Positions 9,410 through 19,140 of a stretch of 64,000 nt of DNA are shown here, piece after piece. Origin of the DNA: Rhynchopus euleeides. Its lineage: Eukaryota > Euglenozoa > Diplonemea > Diplonemida > Diplonemidae. The stretch is from positions 2,170,001-2,234,000 of the forward strand of contig OY723260.1 in assembly GCA_963210315.1 (NCBI GenBank), written 5' to 3'. The notes below the pieces were generated by a model. It saw only the letters and a list, made by a program, of their open reading frames with translations, searched no databases and had not been told where the DNA came from. Numbering within the stretch: position 1 is the first letter of the stretch; each line of letters starts with the position of its first letter. The position numbers and the translations under genes are program-made.

Positions 9410-12400
9410 TCACGAGATCAGGTAGTCCTTCTCGCTGTGCTCCGTCACCCCTGCCTCAGCCAGGTAGCGTAGGGCCCCCTTGCAGTTGTGCAGCAGCAGG
9501 TTGTGCACGCTTGTGGCTGTGAGGTGGTGTCGGGCTGACGCTGTCGCGGGACAGCCGAAGAATAGGTGCTTCAGCGAGACCCCAGGCGGGGGGCTGTCCG
9601 GCGCAAGCTTCAGGCAGGGTTTGCACGGTGGTTGTGCGCTGCCCGGGACGTCGTGGTCGTACACCAGGCGGTGGTGGTCGGCCCGGAGGCGGCGGATGGT
9701 GGTTTCCCCTAAGCGGGTAAGGCCCTCCATGCGGAGGTCAGGGCGCTGCAGTCGCGTCTCCCCGATTCCTGACCGATACGCGTACACGCTGTCTGTGCGG
9801 GGCAACGTGGTCCCGCTGTATATGTGTCGGCGGAGGGTGACACGGGCCGACGCGAGGCTGATCGGCTCCATCTGGGGCTTGAACGCACCGATCTGCGCCT
9901 GCTTGTCAGCAAGTTCGTTCCCTACCACCCCAACATGCGACGGGATGTAGCGGAGGTGGGTGGTGACATCGTATGTTTGGGCGAGCTTGCGCAGCCTCTG
10001 CCAGATGTCCCATTCGGTGGACCCCCTCGCTCGCTGGGGGCCGCTCAGCAGTGCATTCAGTGCGCTCTGCGAGTCGGTGAGGATGGCGACCGTTTCGCCT
10101 TGGGTTACCACGGTGCATAGGTGGGCGAGGGATTCTCTGATGGCCACCAGCTCTGCCTGGTAGCTGATGCAACGGAGTCCTGCCGGCCAGGCGAGCTTTT
10201 TCTTGAGGCGGCCCTCCGGCATGCTGTACACCGCTGCGCCCGCGCCGCCCTGTTGCTGCCGCGATGTGGAGTTGGAGACTGACCCGTCGGTGTAGACATG
10301 CCAGGCGCACGTCGGGAGGGCCTGGATGGTCTGCTCTGCCAGGTCCCGGAGGGTGTCTTTCGGGGTGGCGGCCTTCGGGGCGGTGAGCCCCGGCAGCGTC
10401 GCCAGGATGTGCACTCGTGGCAGCACCAGGTTCCATTCCCAGGGGGGGATGGGGTGTGCTGCATGCAGGGGGGCCAGCAGGGGGGTGCGCCCGTCGACCT
10501 TCGAGGATTTCACCAGACTCCGTGCCTGATGTAGCCAGCTGCCTCCCGTGTTCCCGGTATTTAGTTGCGCCCGGTATCCTGGGGAGTGGGGCACGCGGCG
10601 GAAGCGTTCGTGGTCTGTGCACACCGCAACCTTGAAGTCGAGGTCGAGGTCTCGTAGGTGTGATTCCCAGAGGAGCTTCGCCGTGCTGGTGTTCTTCATG
10701 CAGCCTGTGATAATCAGGGCTGCGGTGCGGTGGACATCTTGCAGGCGTTTGAGGTTCCTCGCGGTCAGGCCAGGGGTGTAAACGCTTGCGGCGTACATCA
10801 GGATGGGGTAGACATACGTCAGGTAGGCCTGGCGCAGCGTGTCTCCACTTGAGCCCCAGTCGGTGCCTGCCAACATACGCAGTATGCTCAGGCGTCGCAT
10901 ACAGGTGGTCACGACGTGGTCGACGTGGTCCGACATCGTGTAGCAGGCATCGATGTAAACCCCGAGGTATTTTGCTGTGGAGTCGTGCTGGAGGGGGGTG
11001 CCGTCTGGGAGCTCCATGCGCTTGTGCTCGCCCAGTGCTTCAGGCGTCGTTCCCATCAGCGTGTAGCAGCACTTGCTGGGGGAGAGCTGCAGCCCGTGGA
11101 GTGGGACTTCGGCGGCGAGTGCTGATATGACGCCCTGTGCGGTGCTTAGGGCGTCGGTGTAGGTGTCCCCGACGACGAGTACTGCAATGTCATCTGCGAA
11201 CACCGCAGGGTGGACGTCCGGGGAGGCGGTGATGGCTCGAGATACGTCATCCATCACGCAGTTGAAGAGCAGGGGCGAGAGCACTGTTCCTTGTGGGACA
11301 CCGTTGTTGAAGTCGTAGTAGTCGCTTCTCACCCCGTGCACCTGTGCGGCGGCGCGGCGGTTGCTGAGGTAGTTGTGCAGCCATCGGGTGAACTTCGGGG
11401 GGAAGCCCTTTCGTCTGACGCTGTTGATGACCGCGAGCTTGCTGACCTTGTCGAAGGCTTTCTCGAGGTCGAAGTACAGGGTGACAGCTGCCTTCCCGGA
11501 GGAGAGGGCGTCCGTCGCTGTTTGGGTGATGTAGGCTAGCTGGTCGGTTGTCGATCTCAGTCGCTGGAATCCCGCTTGGTTCGGGCAGTGCCCCTCGACT
11601 TGCGGGTATGCGTCGTCAAGCATGAGCTGCTCCATGCGCCTCTTCACCATTTTTTCCAGTACCTTGCATGCTGTGCTGGTGAGCGCAATTGGTCGGTACG
11701 AGGATGCTGCCGTCGCTGGCTTCCCCGGTTTCAGGATCGGGACGATGACTGCTCGCGTCCATGCGTCGGGGAGGATGCCGCTGTTCCACGACAGGTTGAG
11801 CACGTGCAGGAGTCCCTGCCGCGCTTGGGGGCCGAGGTGCATCAGCAGTTCGTTGTTGAGGTCGTCAGGCCCTGGGGATTTTCGCTCCTGCAGTTCGGAC
11901 AGGGCTGCGCTCAGCTCCTCTTTGGAGAAGTCGTCTTCGGCAGCTGAGAGCTCGGGGGGTGTCTGGCCATTCGCATGTTGCGGGGTGGGTACCGATTGTG
12001 ACTGTTGGTCGTTCCCTTCACTGATCTTGGCGTAGTGGCTGCAGAGGAGGTCCGCCTTAGCTTTGGGGTCGGTCACCGGGACCCCTCCGTCGACAAGCGG
12101 GAAGGCGGCCTGTTGAAGTTTGCGGCCGTCGAGTTCTCGCACAAGCCGGAAGGTGGCGCCGAGGTCGCTGCTGGTGCTCGCAGCCTGGCACCTGGTTTCC
12201 CAAGTTGTGCGTTTTGCTTCGAGGACGGCGTTGGTGGCGTCGGTGGTCAGCTTGTCCAGTTTGTCGTAGTCGTCCTGGGACAGGTGTGTAGTCTGGGCGT
12301 GTCTGCGTGATTCTTCGTTCCGCGCCCGTACCGCGCGTTTCACCTTGCTCGTGAACCACCTCTTGCGGGGGCGTGAGCTACGCTTCGTCGGGATGTGCTT

Positions 12401-13375
12401 GGCTGCGACCGTTCGCACCAGTCCAAGCCACTTGTGGAAGGACTCCTTCGGGTCACACCACTTCGTCACTTTGCGTGATAGCCGTTCGAGCTCCTCGGTG
12501 AAGGCGGGCCAGTCCGCTGCTGCCCAGTTCCACAGTTGACGGGCCTTGGCTGCCGGGTGTGTCGCAGCTGCTGGCGTTCGTTCAAAAGGGACGGTGTATT
12601 GGATGGCGAAGTGGTCTGATTGCCACTGGTCCAGGGTATTCCAGGTGACCTCCCCCAACTCGTAGTGGGCGAAGACGATGTCCGGCGAGGACTTGGAGTC
12701 GCGGCGCATGCGTGTGGGGTGGTCGGGGTCGTTGCACAGTGACATGCCGTTGAGGAGGGACCAGTGGTACAGATCAGTTCCCTTGTTGTCACAGCGCGCA
12801 TGTTTATCCCAGGCACGGTTGTGGATGTTGAAGTCGCCAGCTATGACGGACTCCGGCGTGTGTGGTAGCAGGGATGTAGAGAAGTCATCGTGGCGTGGGT
12901 CGTTGCTAGTGCCGACTCCCGAGGGGCGGTACACATTGGTGAACGTGACGGCGCTTTCCGGTCCCGTGACTCGCACTGTGAGGGTCTCTGTTACACTAGC
13001 GTCTGGTGCGGTGGCAATGAGAGTCGCGTGTAGGTCCTCCCGCACTAGCGTTGCGATCCCGCCTTCGGAGGTGAGCGTCCCTTTACAGCGCTTCTGGGTG
13101 CGGCGTCGGAGAAATGTGGAGTAGCCCGGGAACTTGGGGTCTCCCCCCTGTGCTGCTCGGAGCTCTTGCAGATGCACGACGTCGTACCGTTGGGTTGCGA
13201 GGTGGTGCTGTAGTTCCGCTTTTTTCGCCTCGGTGAGACCGTTGCAGTTCCAGGTCAGGCACTTGAGGTGCTGTGCCGGACCAGGGTTCTGCTCGATGTC
13301 ACCCGCCCGGAGGAGAAGGTCTCGCTTGGTCTCGAAGATGTGGCGCGGTCGGTTTGGGGATGGCGGGCTTCCCCG
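9410..13375 (-). CDS. LINE ORF2: 2A peptide, AP-endonuclease, reverse transcriptase, RNase H
   Basis: The open frame spans about 1321 codons after the ORF1 TGA. It has no ATG before the endonuclease; the first ATG (13177) would delete catalytic residues, so translation presumably arrives from ORF1. From the N-terminus: a 2A-type motif (13277-13300); an endonuclease with TWNCNG, HLQEL, GDFN, SPD and SDH motifs intact; a reverse transcriptase with YRPIAL, FDLEKAFD, GVPQG and the catalytic FADD box; an RNase H1 domain with YTDGS, the QAELVAI glutamate, LTDSQ and the final GNELAD aspartate; and a C-terminal CxxC...H...C cluster (PCKPC ... HLFFGC). It nicks target DNA and copies its own RNA (target-primed reverse transcription). 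Confidence 0.92.
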   Translation of the reverse strand, partial: RGSPPSPNRPRHIFETKRDLLLRAGDIEQNPGPAQHLKCLTWNCNGLTEAKKAELQHHLATQRYDVVHLQELRAAQGGDPKFPGYSTFLRRRTQKRCKGTLTSEGGIATLVREDLHATLIATAPDASVTETLTVRVTGPESAVTFTNVYRPSGVGTSNDPRHDDFSTSLLPHTPESVIAGDFNIHNRAWDKHARCDNKGTDLYHWSLLNGMSLCNDPDHPTRMRRDSKSSPDIVFAHYELGEVTWNTLDQWQSDHFAIQYTVPFERTPAAATHPAAKARQLWNWAAADWPAFTEELERLSRKVTKWCDPKESFHKWLGLVRTVAAKHIPTKRSSRPRKRWFTSKVKRAVRARNEESRRHAQTTHLSQDDYDKLDKLTTDATNAVLEAKRTTWETRCQAASTSSDLGATFRLVRELDGRKLQQAAFPLVDGGVPVTDPKAKADLLCSHYAKISEGNDQQSQSVPTPQHANGQTPPELSAAEDDFSKEELSAALSELQERKSPGPDDLNNELLMHLGPQARQGLLHVLNLSWNSGILPDAWTRAVIVPILKPGKPATAASSYRPIALTSTACKVLEKMVKRRMEQLMLDDAYPQVEGHCPNQAGFQRLRSTTDQLAYITQTATDALSSGKAAVTLYFDLEKAFDKVSKLAVINSVRRKGFPPKFTRWLHNYLSNRRAAAQVHGVRSDYYDFNNGVPQGTVLSPLLFNCVMDDVSRAITASPDVHPAVFADDIAVLVVGDTYTDALSTAQGVISALAAEVPLHGLQLSPSKCCYTLMGTTPEALGEHKRMELPDGTPLQHDSTAKYLGVYIDACYTMSDHVDHVVTTCMRRLSILRMLAGTDWGSSGDTLRQAYLTYVYPILMYAASVYTPGLTARNLKRLQDVHRTAALIITGCMKNTSTAKLLWESHLRDLDLDFKVAVCTDHERFRRVPHSPGYRAQLNTGNTGGSWLHQARSLVKSSKVDGRTPLLAPLHAAHPIPPWEWNLVLPRVHILATLPGLTAPKAATPKDTLRDLAEQTIQALPTCAWHVYTDGSVSNSTSRQQQGGAGAAVYSMPEGRLKKKLAWPAGLRCISYQAELVAIRESLAHLCTVVTQGETVAILTDSQSALNALLSGPQRARGSTEWDIWQRLRKLAQTYDVTTHLRYIPSHVGVVGNELADKQAQIGAFKPQMEPISLASARVTLRRHIYSGTTLPRTDSVYAYRSGIGETRLQRPDLRMEGLTRLGETTIRRLRADHHRLVYDHDVPGSAQPPCKPCLKLAPDSPPPGVSLKHLFFGCPATASARHHLTATSVHNLLLHNCKGALRYLAEAGVTEHSEKDYLIS
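13277..13300 (-). other. 2A-type ribosome-skipping motif (DIEQNPGP)
   Basis: Reading the minus strand in the ORF2 frame, an arginine/leucine-rich lead-in (LLLRAG) is followed by DIEQNPGP, which fits the D(V/I)ExNPG-P 2A consensus. Separation would occur between the final Gly and Pro, releasing the endonuclease-RT protein. Trypanosome L1Tc and ingi elements carry the same type of motif at their N-termini. Confidence 0.88.
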
Positions 13376-14332
13376 TCAGTTGAAGAGGGGCTCTTCACAC
13401 AGGCGTTTCTGCACCGGCTCCGCCGGGGCCATGTGCTTCGTGCGGAGGGTTGTAGTCCGAGTCGGGGTGAGTGTCCGGCTTTTCTTCTTAGGAGTCAGCC
13501 CCGTGCGTGTCCGGGGCTTCGGGGAGGCGGACTTCGGGGGTGGGCCCTTGGTCCCCCGGTCTGGGGTGGTGGAGGCCGGGTCGGCCTTTCGAGGAAGGGG
13601 GTTGGAGCCCGGCTTGGTCTGCTTCTTCGGCTTAGATTGCGGCTTCGTTGCCGCCTCCAGGTGCTGCAGGCGAGCCTGCATCGCTCGCAGGGCGGCCGTG
13701 AACTGGCTCTCCTGGTTCACGGCCCGCTCCTCTGCCGCGGTGGCCCGCCGCTCTGCCTCGGCGGCACGCCGCTCTGCCTGCTCGAGGAGGGCTTGCACCC
13801 TGGCGAGGTTGGCGGTGGCGGTGGCTGCTGCGGCGGCGGTGGCGGCGGCGGCGGGGTCGGTGGTCGTGGTGGCGTGGGGCGTTGGGGCGTTGTCCTTCAT
13901 CTCAGCGTCGATTTTGGACTTCTTCTTTTTGCTCTTGTTGCTCTTCGTCTTCTTTGTCGCCTTGTTCGCCAGCTCACTCCCCGGCACTCCCTGCGGCTGC
14001 TCCGGGGCTGCGGGAGGTGGGGTCGGCTTCGGCGGGGGCTTGGTGCGCTTTGCCCTCCGTCGGCGGGGGAAGAGCCCCAGGTCCTCGGGCTCGCGGTACC
14101 GCCGCAACACCAGGTAGGTGTTGCTGTCGACGCAGTACGCGCCGAGTTTTTGGGGGGCGGTGGGGGCGCGCAGCAGCACTGCTCGCCCGTTCGGTTCCCT
14201 GGCTGACGCCAGGATGTGGGCCTGCCAGCCTATTTCCTCTAGCAGGTCCCTGGTGCAGCGGGCGGTGTACTGTGTGGGCAGCCCTTCCAGTACATATTTC
14301 CCCTGCAGGGGGGTTGCAGCTTCGTCGCTTCT
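13376..14332 (-). CDS. LINE ORF1 (gag-like, basic, coiled coil); start not identified
   Basis: Open frame ending in TGA at 13378-13376. It is in the same frame as ORF2. An upstream stop lies at 14335-14333 and no ATG occurs in the first ~140 codons (first in-frame ATG near 13900). The N-terminal part (KYVLEGLPTQYTARCTRDLL...) looks like real protein, so a start further upstream has been lost or a non-AUG start is used. The middle has an Ala-rich stretch and a clear coiled coil (about 13690-13810, RRAAEAERRATAAEERA). The C-terminal third is Pro/Lys/Arg-rich, suited to RNA binding. No CCHC knuckle was seen. Its presumed role is retrotransposon RNP assembly. Confidence 0.7.
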   Translation of the reverse strand, partial: RSDEAATPLQGKYVLEGLPTQYTARCTRDLLEEIGWQAHILASAREPNGRAVLLRAPTAPQKLGAYCVDSNTYLVLRRYREPEDLGLFPRRRRAKRTKPPPKPTPPPAAPEQPQGVPGSELANKATKKTKSNKSKKKKSKIDAEMKDNAPTPHATTTTDPAAAATAAAAATATANLARVQALLEQAERRAAEAERRATAAEERAVNQESQFTAALRAMQARLQHLEAATKPQSKPKKQTKPGSNPLPRKADPASTTPDRGTKGPPPKSASPKPRTRTGLTPKKKSRTLTPTRTTTLRTKHMAPAEPVQKRLCEEPLFN

Positions 14333-14335
14333 TCA

Positions 14336-14544
14336 GGCGGGTGGGGTGGGGTGGGGGGGCTTGTCTAATTATGTGTAGGAGCGGGGTGTCGAACCGGGTA
14401 GCTGGGAGGAGGGGCGGGATGTTAGAGGGATCTCGTTGGGGTTGTAGATATCCCCAGCTTCTGACGCCCGCTGTGGTTCTGTTCTTTTCAACAGCCCGGA
14501 AGCTCTTCCTCACTTTCTTTGGGTGGCAGTTACTATTTCCTTGA
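14336..14544. other. Sequence upstream of the LINE 5' end
   Basis: Contains a GGGGTGGGGTGGGG tract (14341-14358) and about 190 bp of unassigned sequence before the duplicated ARM-block flank. It could hold the LINE 5' UTR, but I see no ribozyme-like signature I can support. Confidence 0.35.
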
Positions 14545-15130
14545 CGTACACCAAGGATGCGAACTGCGAGTGGGACACGCGACAGGAACGGAAGGTTGTG
14601 TGAAGCCTTCCTTTCTGTCGCGCCGTGTTGCTTCCCACTCGCCTCCTCACGCTGCCGAAGGTCGGTATGGGGCAGTGAGGTCAAGACACGTTATTCAATT
14701 ATTGGCGGTGTTCTGGCAGTGTTGTGACTATCATTGCCCGCCCCACAAGTGTTGGCCCCTTGTTGTCCTTGGCATCTGGCTGCCACACCCCACACAAGCT
14801 AGCCTCTGCTCTGCCTGAGGTGGGCCTTCTAGCCTCCAACACCGAGAGCACATAAGCGGGACAGTTCGAGCCTACTGTCCCGAGGACACCCAATCTGACG
14901 AGGATGACGGCCTTCCACCACAGGGTCTGAAGGTGGCGTCGATGTTAACATTCCCATGCCACCACACCACGCCCCAACCCACCAGCCCTCGTGCCTCCCC
15001 TCGCTTGCCGCGCTGGGGTTGTTGAACATTCTGTGTGCTGACTACCTTGCATGAGGAGCGGCAGATGATGCCCCTTAGTTGTGACCACAGCGGGTTCTCT
15101 CCAACACACAGCTATTGAGTTCCCGCACAC
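14545..15130 (+). repeat. Duplicated flank of the ARM block (copy 1)
   Basis: Near-identical to 17915-18755: the GGAAGGTTGTGTGAA / CTTTCTGTCGCGCCG segment, then the GACGAGGATGACGGCCTTCC segment, then TTAGTTGTGACCACAGCGGG. The second copy is interrupted by about 330 bp of inserted repeat (18062-18385). Together with the genes this implies a tandem duplication of about 3.4 kb. Confidence 0.8.
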
Positions 15131-15223
15131 GGGCACAGCCACACAGCGGTACCATGCAGCTCTGACACCCGTATACAGCCTCTCCAATACAGGTGATTCT
15201 TCGTGTCGACACTTCACCACACC

Positions 15224-16663
15224 ATGGCGTGTGTTGCCACCAGCCCTGCTGCTGCTTCTCTCACGGATGTGGAAAAGAAGGCCGCTGCCCTGCGTGCAGA
15301 GAAGAAGGATGCCATGCGGAAGCGCAGGGGGGCGAAGAATCACACCGTTGTGCCGACACCGAGTTCCATCGCAGGGCTTGCGGCACAGCTGTATGCTGGC
15401 GGGGAAGACGAGCTCCATGCTGCGACTGCCTTGCGGGTGATGCTGGATGTTGAGAACCAATCGCCTGTCGACATGGTGATTGCCGCATCGCCTCCTGTTG
15501 TGCCGAAGCTGGTGGAGTTGCTCTCGCACTCCAACCCACAGCTGCAGCACGACGCTGTCTGGGCACTCACCAACATCGCGGCCGGCACCACCCAGCAGAC
15601 GGATGTTGTCGTGCAGCACGGCGCACTGCCGCCCATCATCCGCATGCTGTCCAGCTCGAACAACGACCTGCAGGAGTACGCCGCGTGCTGCCTCGGGAAC
15701 ATTGCGTGTGACAACATCAACATGCGCGACATGGCCCTCGATGCCGGTGCCTTGCAGCCCCTCCTGGCCAGCCTGCACGTGGGTGCCCCACTCAAGGTGA
15801 AGCGGTACGGTACATACGCGGTTTCCAACCTGCTGCGTGGCAAGCCGGCTGTGCAGCAGAGTGCAGTGCGTGCCGCAGTGCCTGTTCTGTCTCACCTCAT
15901 CTCCGTTGATGACACAGAGACCGTCTTCGACGCGCTGTGGGGTCTGAGCTCTGCGTGCAAGGGGTCAAACTACTGCAGCCGCATCCAAACTGTGCTGGAC
16001 AGTGGTGTGCTACCCCGTGTGATCTCGAAGCTGGCAGATGAAAACTATGACATTTGCTACACTGCTCTGCGTGTTGTGGCGAACCTGGTGACGGGGAACA
16101 ACGATCAGACACAAACGGTGTTGGATGCCGGTGCTGCACTGGCCATTCGCAAGCTGCTGTCAGTTCCCCAGAAGGACGAGGTGACAAAGGAGTGTCTGTG
16201 GCTCATCAGGAGCGTTGCTGGAGGGACACCTTCACAGCTGCAGCATCTTATCAACCTCGACTTCACGCTGCTTGTTGTGGATCTCATCACATCGCAGCAA
16301 CTGTCCACAGAAGTGATGAGGGGTGCTGTCTGTGTGCTGAGGAATGCCATGGAGGGAGGCACCAAGGAACATCGCACCGCGTTCTTCAACGAAGGCTTTG
16401 TCCCAGCCTTCGTTGCGTGTCTGAAACACTCCGGATCGTGTGCAGAAGCTGATAAAGTGAGTCTGAAGGGTCTGGAATTCCTGATGGAGCACGGCACAAC
16501 CCTGTCGGGGTCTGGGGACAACCCCTGTGTCTCTGCTGCAGTCGATGCTGGTATTGTGGACGCACTGCGATCCTGCGCATCGAACGGGAGACATGTGATA
16601 GCATTTGCCAAGAAGTGGTTTCCTCTTGCTTCCGAACTCGAGTCTTGCCTTAGAAAGGGATGA
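15224..16663 (+). CDS. Importin-alpha-like armadillo-repeat protein, copy 1
   Basis: 479 residues from the ATG in CACCATGGCG; the upstream flank ends in a CAATACAG acceptor-like site shared by the other copies. Residues about 16-40 are Lys/Arg-rich (VEKKAAALRAEKK, MRKRRG), resembling the importin-beta-binding segment. About nine ARM repeats follow (ALTNIAAG, CLGNIAC, ALRVVANLVTGNNDQTQ, CLWLIRSVAGG). The family carries classical nuclear-localisation-signal cargo into the nucleus. The second-repeat Trp of the NLS-binding ladder is Cys here (AACCLGN). Helix-3 positions differ between copies while the C-terminal MEHGTTLSGSG block is almost invariant. It is somewhat shorter than typical importin-alpha (about 520 residues), so it may be a specialised paralogue. 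Confidence 0.85.
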   Translation: MACVATSPAAASLTDVEKKAAALRAEKKDAMRKRRGAKNHTVVPTPSSIAGLAAQLYAGGEDELHAATALRVMLDVENQSPVDMVIAASPPVVPKLVELLSHSNPQLQHDAVWALTNIAAGTTQQTDVVVQHGALPPIIRMLSSSNNDLQEYAACCLGNIACDNINMRDMALDAGALQPLLASLHVGAPLKVKRYGTYAVSNLLRGKPAVQQSAVRAAVPVLSHLISVDDTETVFDALWGLSSACKGSNYCSRIQTVLDSGVLPRVISKLADENYDICYTALRVVANLVTGNNDQTQTVLDAGAALAIRKLLSVPQKDEVTKECLWLIRSVAGGTPSQLQHLINLDFTLLVVDLITSQQLSTEVMRGAVCVLRNAMEGGTKEHRTAFFNEGFVPAFVACLKHSGSCAEADKVSLKGLEFLMEHGTTLSGSGDNPCVSAAVDAGIVDALRSCASNGRHVIAFAKKWFPLASELESCLRKG

Positions 16664-17871
16664 GGAACACGGGGGGGCAGAGGCTTTCTCAGAGGGTGCT
16701 TTCTCGCCTTGTGATCAAGTCCACCCTGCGTATGCGACGGTGTCGTCTCGAGAAGAGCGCCGTCAACGGACCGTTCTCACTGCGGTGCAGCGGTTGCATC
16801 AAGTGTGCCCCCTATCGGGGAGTGGATGCGTCAACGCATCTTACAGGGAAGAAGGAACCACGGATAGCATATTCACTGCAGTGGCGAAACTGGCGCGTCT
16901 TGGTGCATTCACAGGAGTACGCCGCGTGGTTCCTCGCAAACATTGCGGGTGACAACACCAACAGGCGCGACATGGCCCTCGATGCCGGTGCCTTGCAGCC
17001 CCTCCTGGCCAGCATGCACGTGGGTGCCCCACTCAATGTGAAGCGTCTCGGTGCAGGTGCGCTCTCCAAACTGCTGCACGGCAAGCCGGCTGTGCGTCAG
17101 AGTGCAGTGCGTGCCGCAGTGCCTGTTTTGTCTCATCTGATCTCTGTTGATGACACACAGACCGTCATCTCCGCGCTGTGGGGTCTGGGCTTTGCGTTCC
17201 ATGGTTCCAATGACCGGAAGCAAACTGTACTGGAAAGTGGTGTGCTACCCCGTGTCATCTCGAAGCTGCGAAGAGATGAAGACCTTGACATCCTGCACCC
17301 TGCTCTGCGTATTGTGGCGATCATGATGACGGGTGACGACGATCAGACACAGGCGGTGTTGGATGCCGGTGCTGCACTGGCCATTCGCAAGCTGCTGTCA
17401 GTTCCCCAGAAGGACGAGGTGGCAATGGTGTGTCTGTGGGTCATCAGGAGCGTTGCTGTAGGGAAGCCTTCGCAGCTGCAGCATCTTATCGACCTCGACT
17501 TCATGCCGCTTGTTGTGGATCTCATCACAACGCAGAAGCTGCCCACAACAGTGATGAAGGAGGCTGTCTCGGTACTGGCGAATGTCATGCAGAGAGGAAC
17601 CAAGGAACATCGCACCGCGTTCTTCAACGAAGGCTTTGTCCCAGCCTTCGTTGCGTGTCTGAAACACTCCGGACCGTGTGCAGAAACTGATCAAATGGCT
17701 CTGGAATGTCTGGGGTTACTGATGGAGCACGGCACAACCCTGTCGGGGTCTGGGGACAACCCCTGTGTCTCTGCTGCAGTCGATGCTGGTATTGTGGACG
17801 CACTGCGATCCTGCGCATCGAACGGGAGAGATGTGATGGCATTTGCCAAGAAGTGGTTTCCTCTTGCTTGA
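16664..17871 (+). pseudogene. 5'-truncated importin-alpha-like ARM copy (copy 2)
   Basis: From about 16915 (EYAAWFLANIAGD) to the TGA at 17871 the frame matches the other ARM copies. The N-terminal basic segment and first ARM repeats are missing. They are replaced by about 250 bp of unrelated sequence containing GGATGCGTCAACGCATC at 16825-16841, which matches the core found at YR-element junctions. The frame is open from an ATG at 16660 that overlaps the stop of copy 1, but no acceptor or shared 5' flank is present. It is probably a pseudogene created by recombination; an expressed short isoform is not excluded. Confidence 0.7.
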
Positions 17872-17914
17872 GTCTTGTGTCACGCTGAGACAGTGGCCTG
17901 CCCGCGTGCACGCC

Positions 17915-18755
17915 GTACATCAAGGATGCGCATTGCGAGTGGTACACGCGACAGAAGCGGAAGGTTGTGTGAATCCTTCCTTTCTGTCGCGCCGTGTTGC
18001 GGCCCACTCGCCTCCTCACGCTGCCGAATGTCGGTATGCGGTCGTGAGGTCATTCAATTATTCCGCATACTCGTGTGAGCAGAAAGGTACCCACCACAGC
18101 AAGCATCCAAACGTGCTCTAACGGCTATACACTAACCCCACCCTTCATCAGGCTCAGGGTGTGACTATAACTTCAGGGTTTGTGTGTAGAAGCGTCAACG
18201 CATCAACAAAACTGCGTCTGCAAATCAGTTGGGGGGAGAAAACCAGCGGGTATTCGTCGATCGCGAGAACACCCCACACGCCTGCTGCGGGTGTGGTGTG
18301 TCCTGCACGATCTGGTTGCACAACTCCAAAACAAAATACAGGCTTAGACTAGAAGTTCGAGCGGTTGCTGCTGAATGGTTAAGTGACTTTTTGGTGGTGT
18401 TCTGGCAGTGGTGTGATTATCATTGCCCACCCCACAAGTGTTGGTCTCGCCTCCAACCACCCAGAGCGCATATTCGAAACAGTTCGAGCGTACACTGCTC
18501 ACTGTCCCGAGGACACCCACTCTGACGAGGATGACGGCCTTCCACCACAGGGTCTGAAGATGGGGTCGCTGTTCAGATTCCCCTGCCACCACACCACGCC
18601 CCAACCCACCAGCCCTCGTGCCTCCCCTCGCTTGCCGCGCTGGGGTTGTTGAACATTCTGTGTGCTGACTACGTCACATCACTTGCATGCGGAGCGGCAG
18701 ATGATGCCCCTTAGTTGTGACCACAGCGGGTTCTCTCCAACACACAGCTATTGAA
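17915..18755 (+). repeat. Duplicated flank of the ARM block (copy 2, interrupted)
   Basis: Second copy of the 14545-15130 flank, split by an insertion at about 18062-18385. Downstream it keeps the same order of landmarks up to the CACACAGCTATTGA stretch before diverging into a gene fragment. Confidence 0.8.
18062..18385 (+). mobile_element. Solo terminal-repeat-like remnant of a YR retroelement
   Basis: This insert, absent from the paralogous flank at 14.69 kb, contains CCAAACGTGCTCTA, a CCTTCATCAGG landmark and AGAAGCGTCAACGCATCAAC. That is the same order as the A-repeat and A/B junction of the VIPER-like element. A second relative is at 26335-26525. Confidence 0.6.
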
Positions 18756-18779
18756 GTCCCGCATCGAGCGGGACCCTTT

Positions 18780-19140
18780 CAGGGCTCTCCGATCAGGACG
18801 CGGCTCTCTCCATCACATTCACAAAGGATGACGAGGTGGCGCGCACCGCGGGCCCCACCGTGGCTGAGAGTATCCTCTTTAGAGCATCCTTTGAGAAGGC
18901 GGACTGTCTGGCGGCAGCATCAACGAGGTGATGGGCGGGGCAAGGATAGCCCCGATATACCTCCGCCGTGCGATGGCCGCCGTGCGGTTTGCTCTCGAGA
19001 TCCCCCCGGGGATGGTGCCCTTCCACGAGATCCGCCCGGAGGACTACTTCGAAGGGGAACACGACTACAGCCTCCTCAGGCTCGGGGAGCTCCTGTCTGA
19101 TTCCGCCGACGCCAGCATCCCGGGGATCGCGCACTATGCC
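18780..19140 (+). pseudogene. Fragment of an unidentified protein-coding gene (frameshifted)
   Basis: Two adjacent open stretches look like real protein. The first is about 18783-18930 (LSDQDAALSITFTKDDEVAR ... SFEKADCLAA). The second, in another frame, is about 18916-19140 (INEVMGGARIAPIYLRRAM ... EDYFEGEHDY ... SIPGIAHYA). A one-step frame change near 18915-18930 joins them. Codon use is GC-rich like the host genes. The piece ends where the ARM copy 3 promoter flank begins. I do not recognise the family; it may be a host gene broken by arrival of the ARM cassette. Confidence 0.5.

Larger units (their letters stand above)
9380..14335 (-). mobile_element. Non-LTR retrotransposon (LINE), ingi/L1Tc-like organisation
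   Basis: Minus-strand element with ORF1, an in-frame TGA, a 2A-type peptide, then endonuclease, reverse transcriptase and RNase H in one open frame. The order APE-RT-RNH and the N-terminal 2A are hallmarks of the trypanosomatid ingi/L1Tc clade. Exact ends are uncertain. The 5' end is probably near 14335, where the ORF1 frame closes upstream without an ATG, suggesting 5' truncation or an unusual start. ORF2 has no internal stop, so the copy is young or recently active. Confidence 0.85.
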
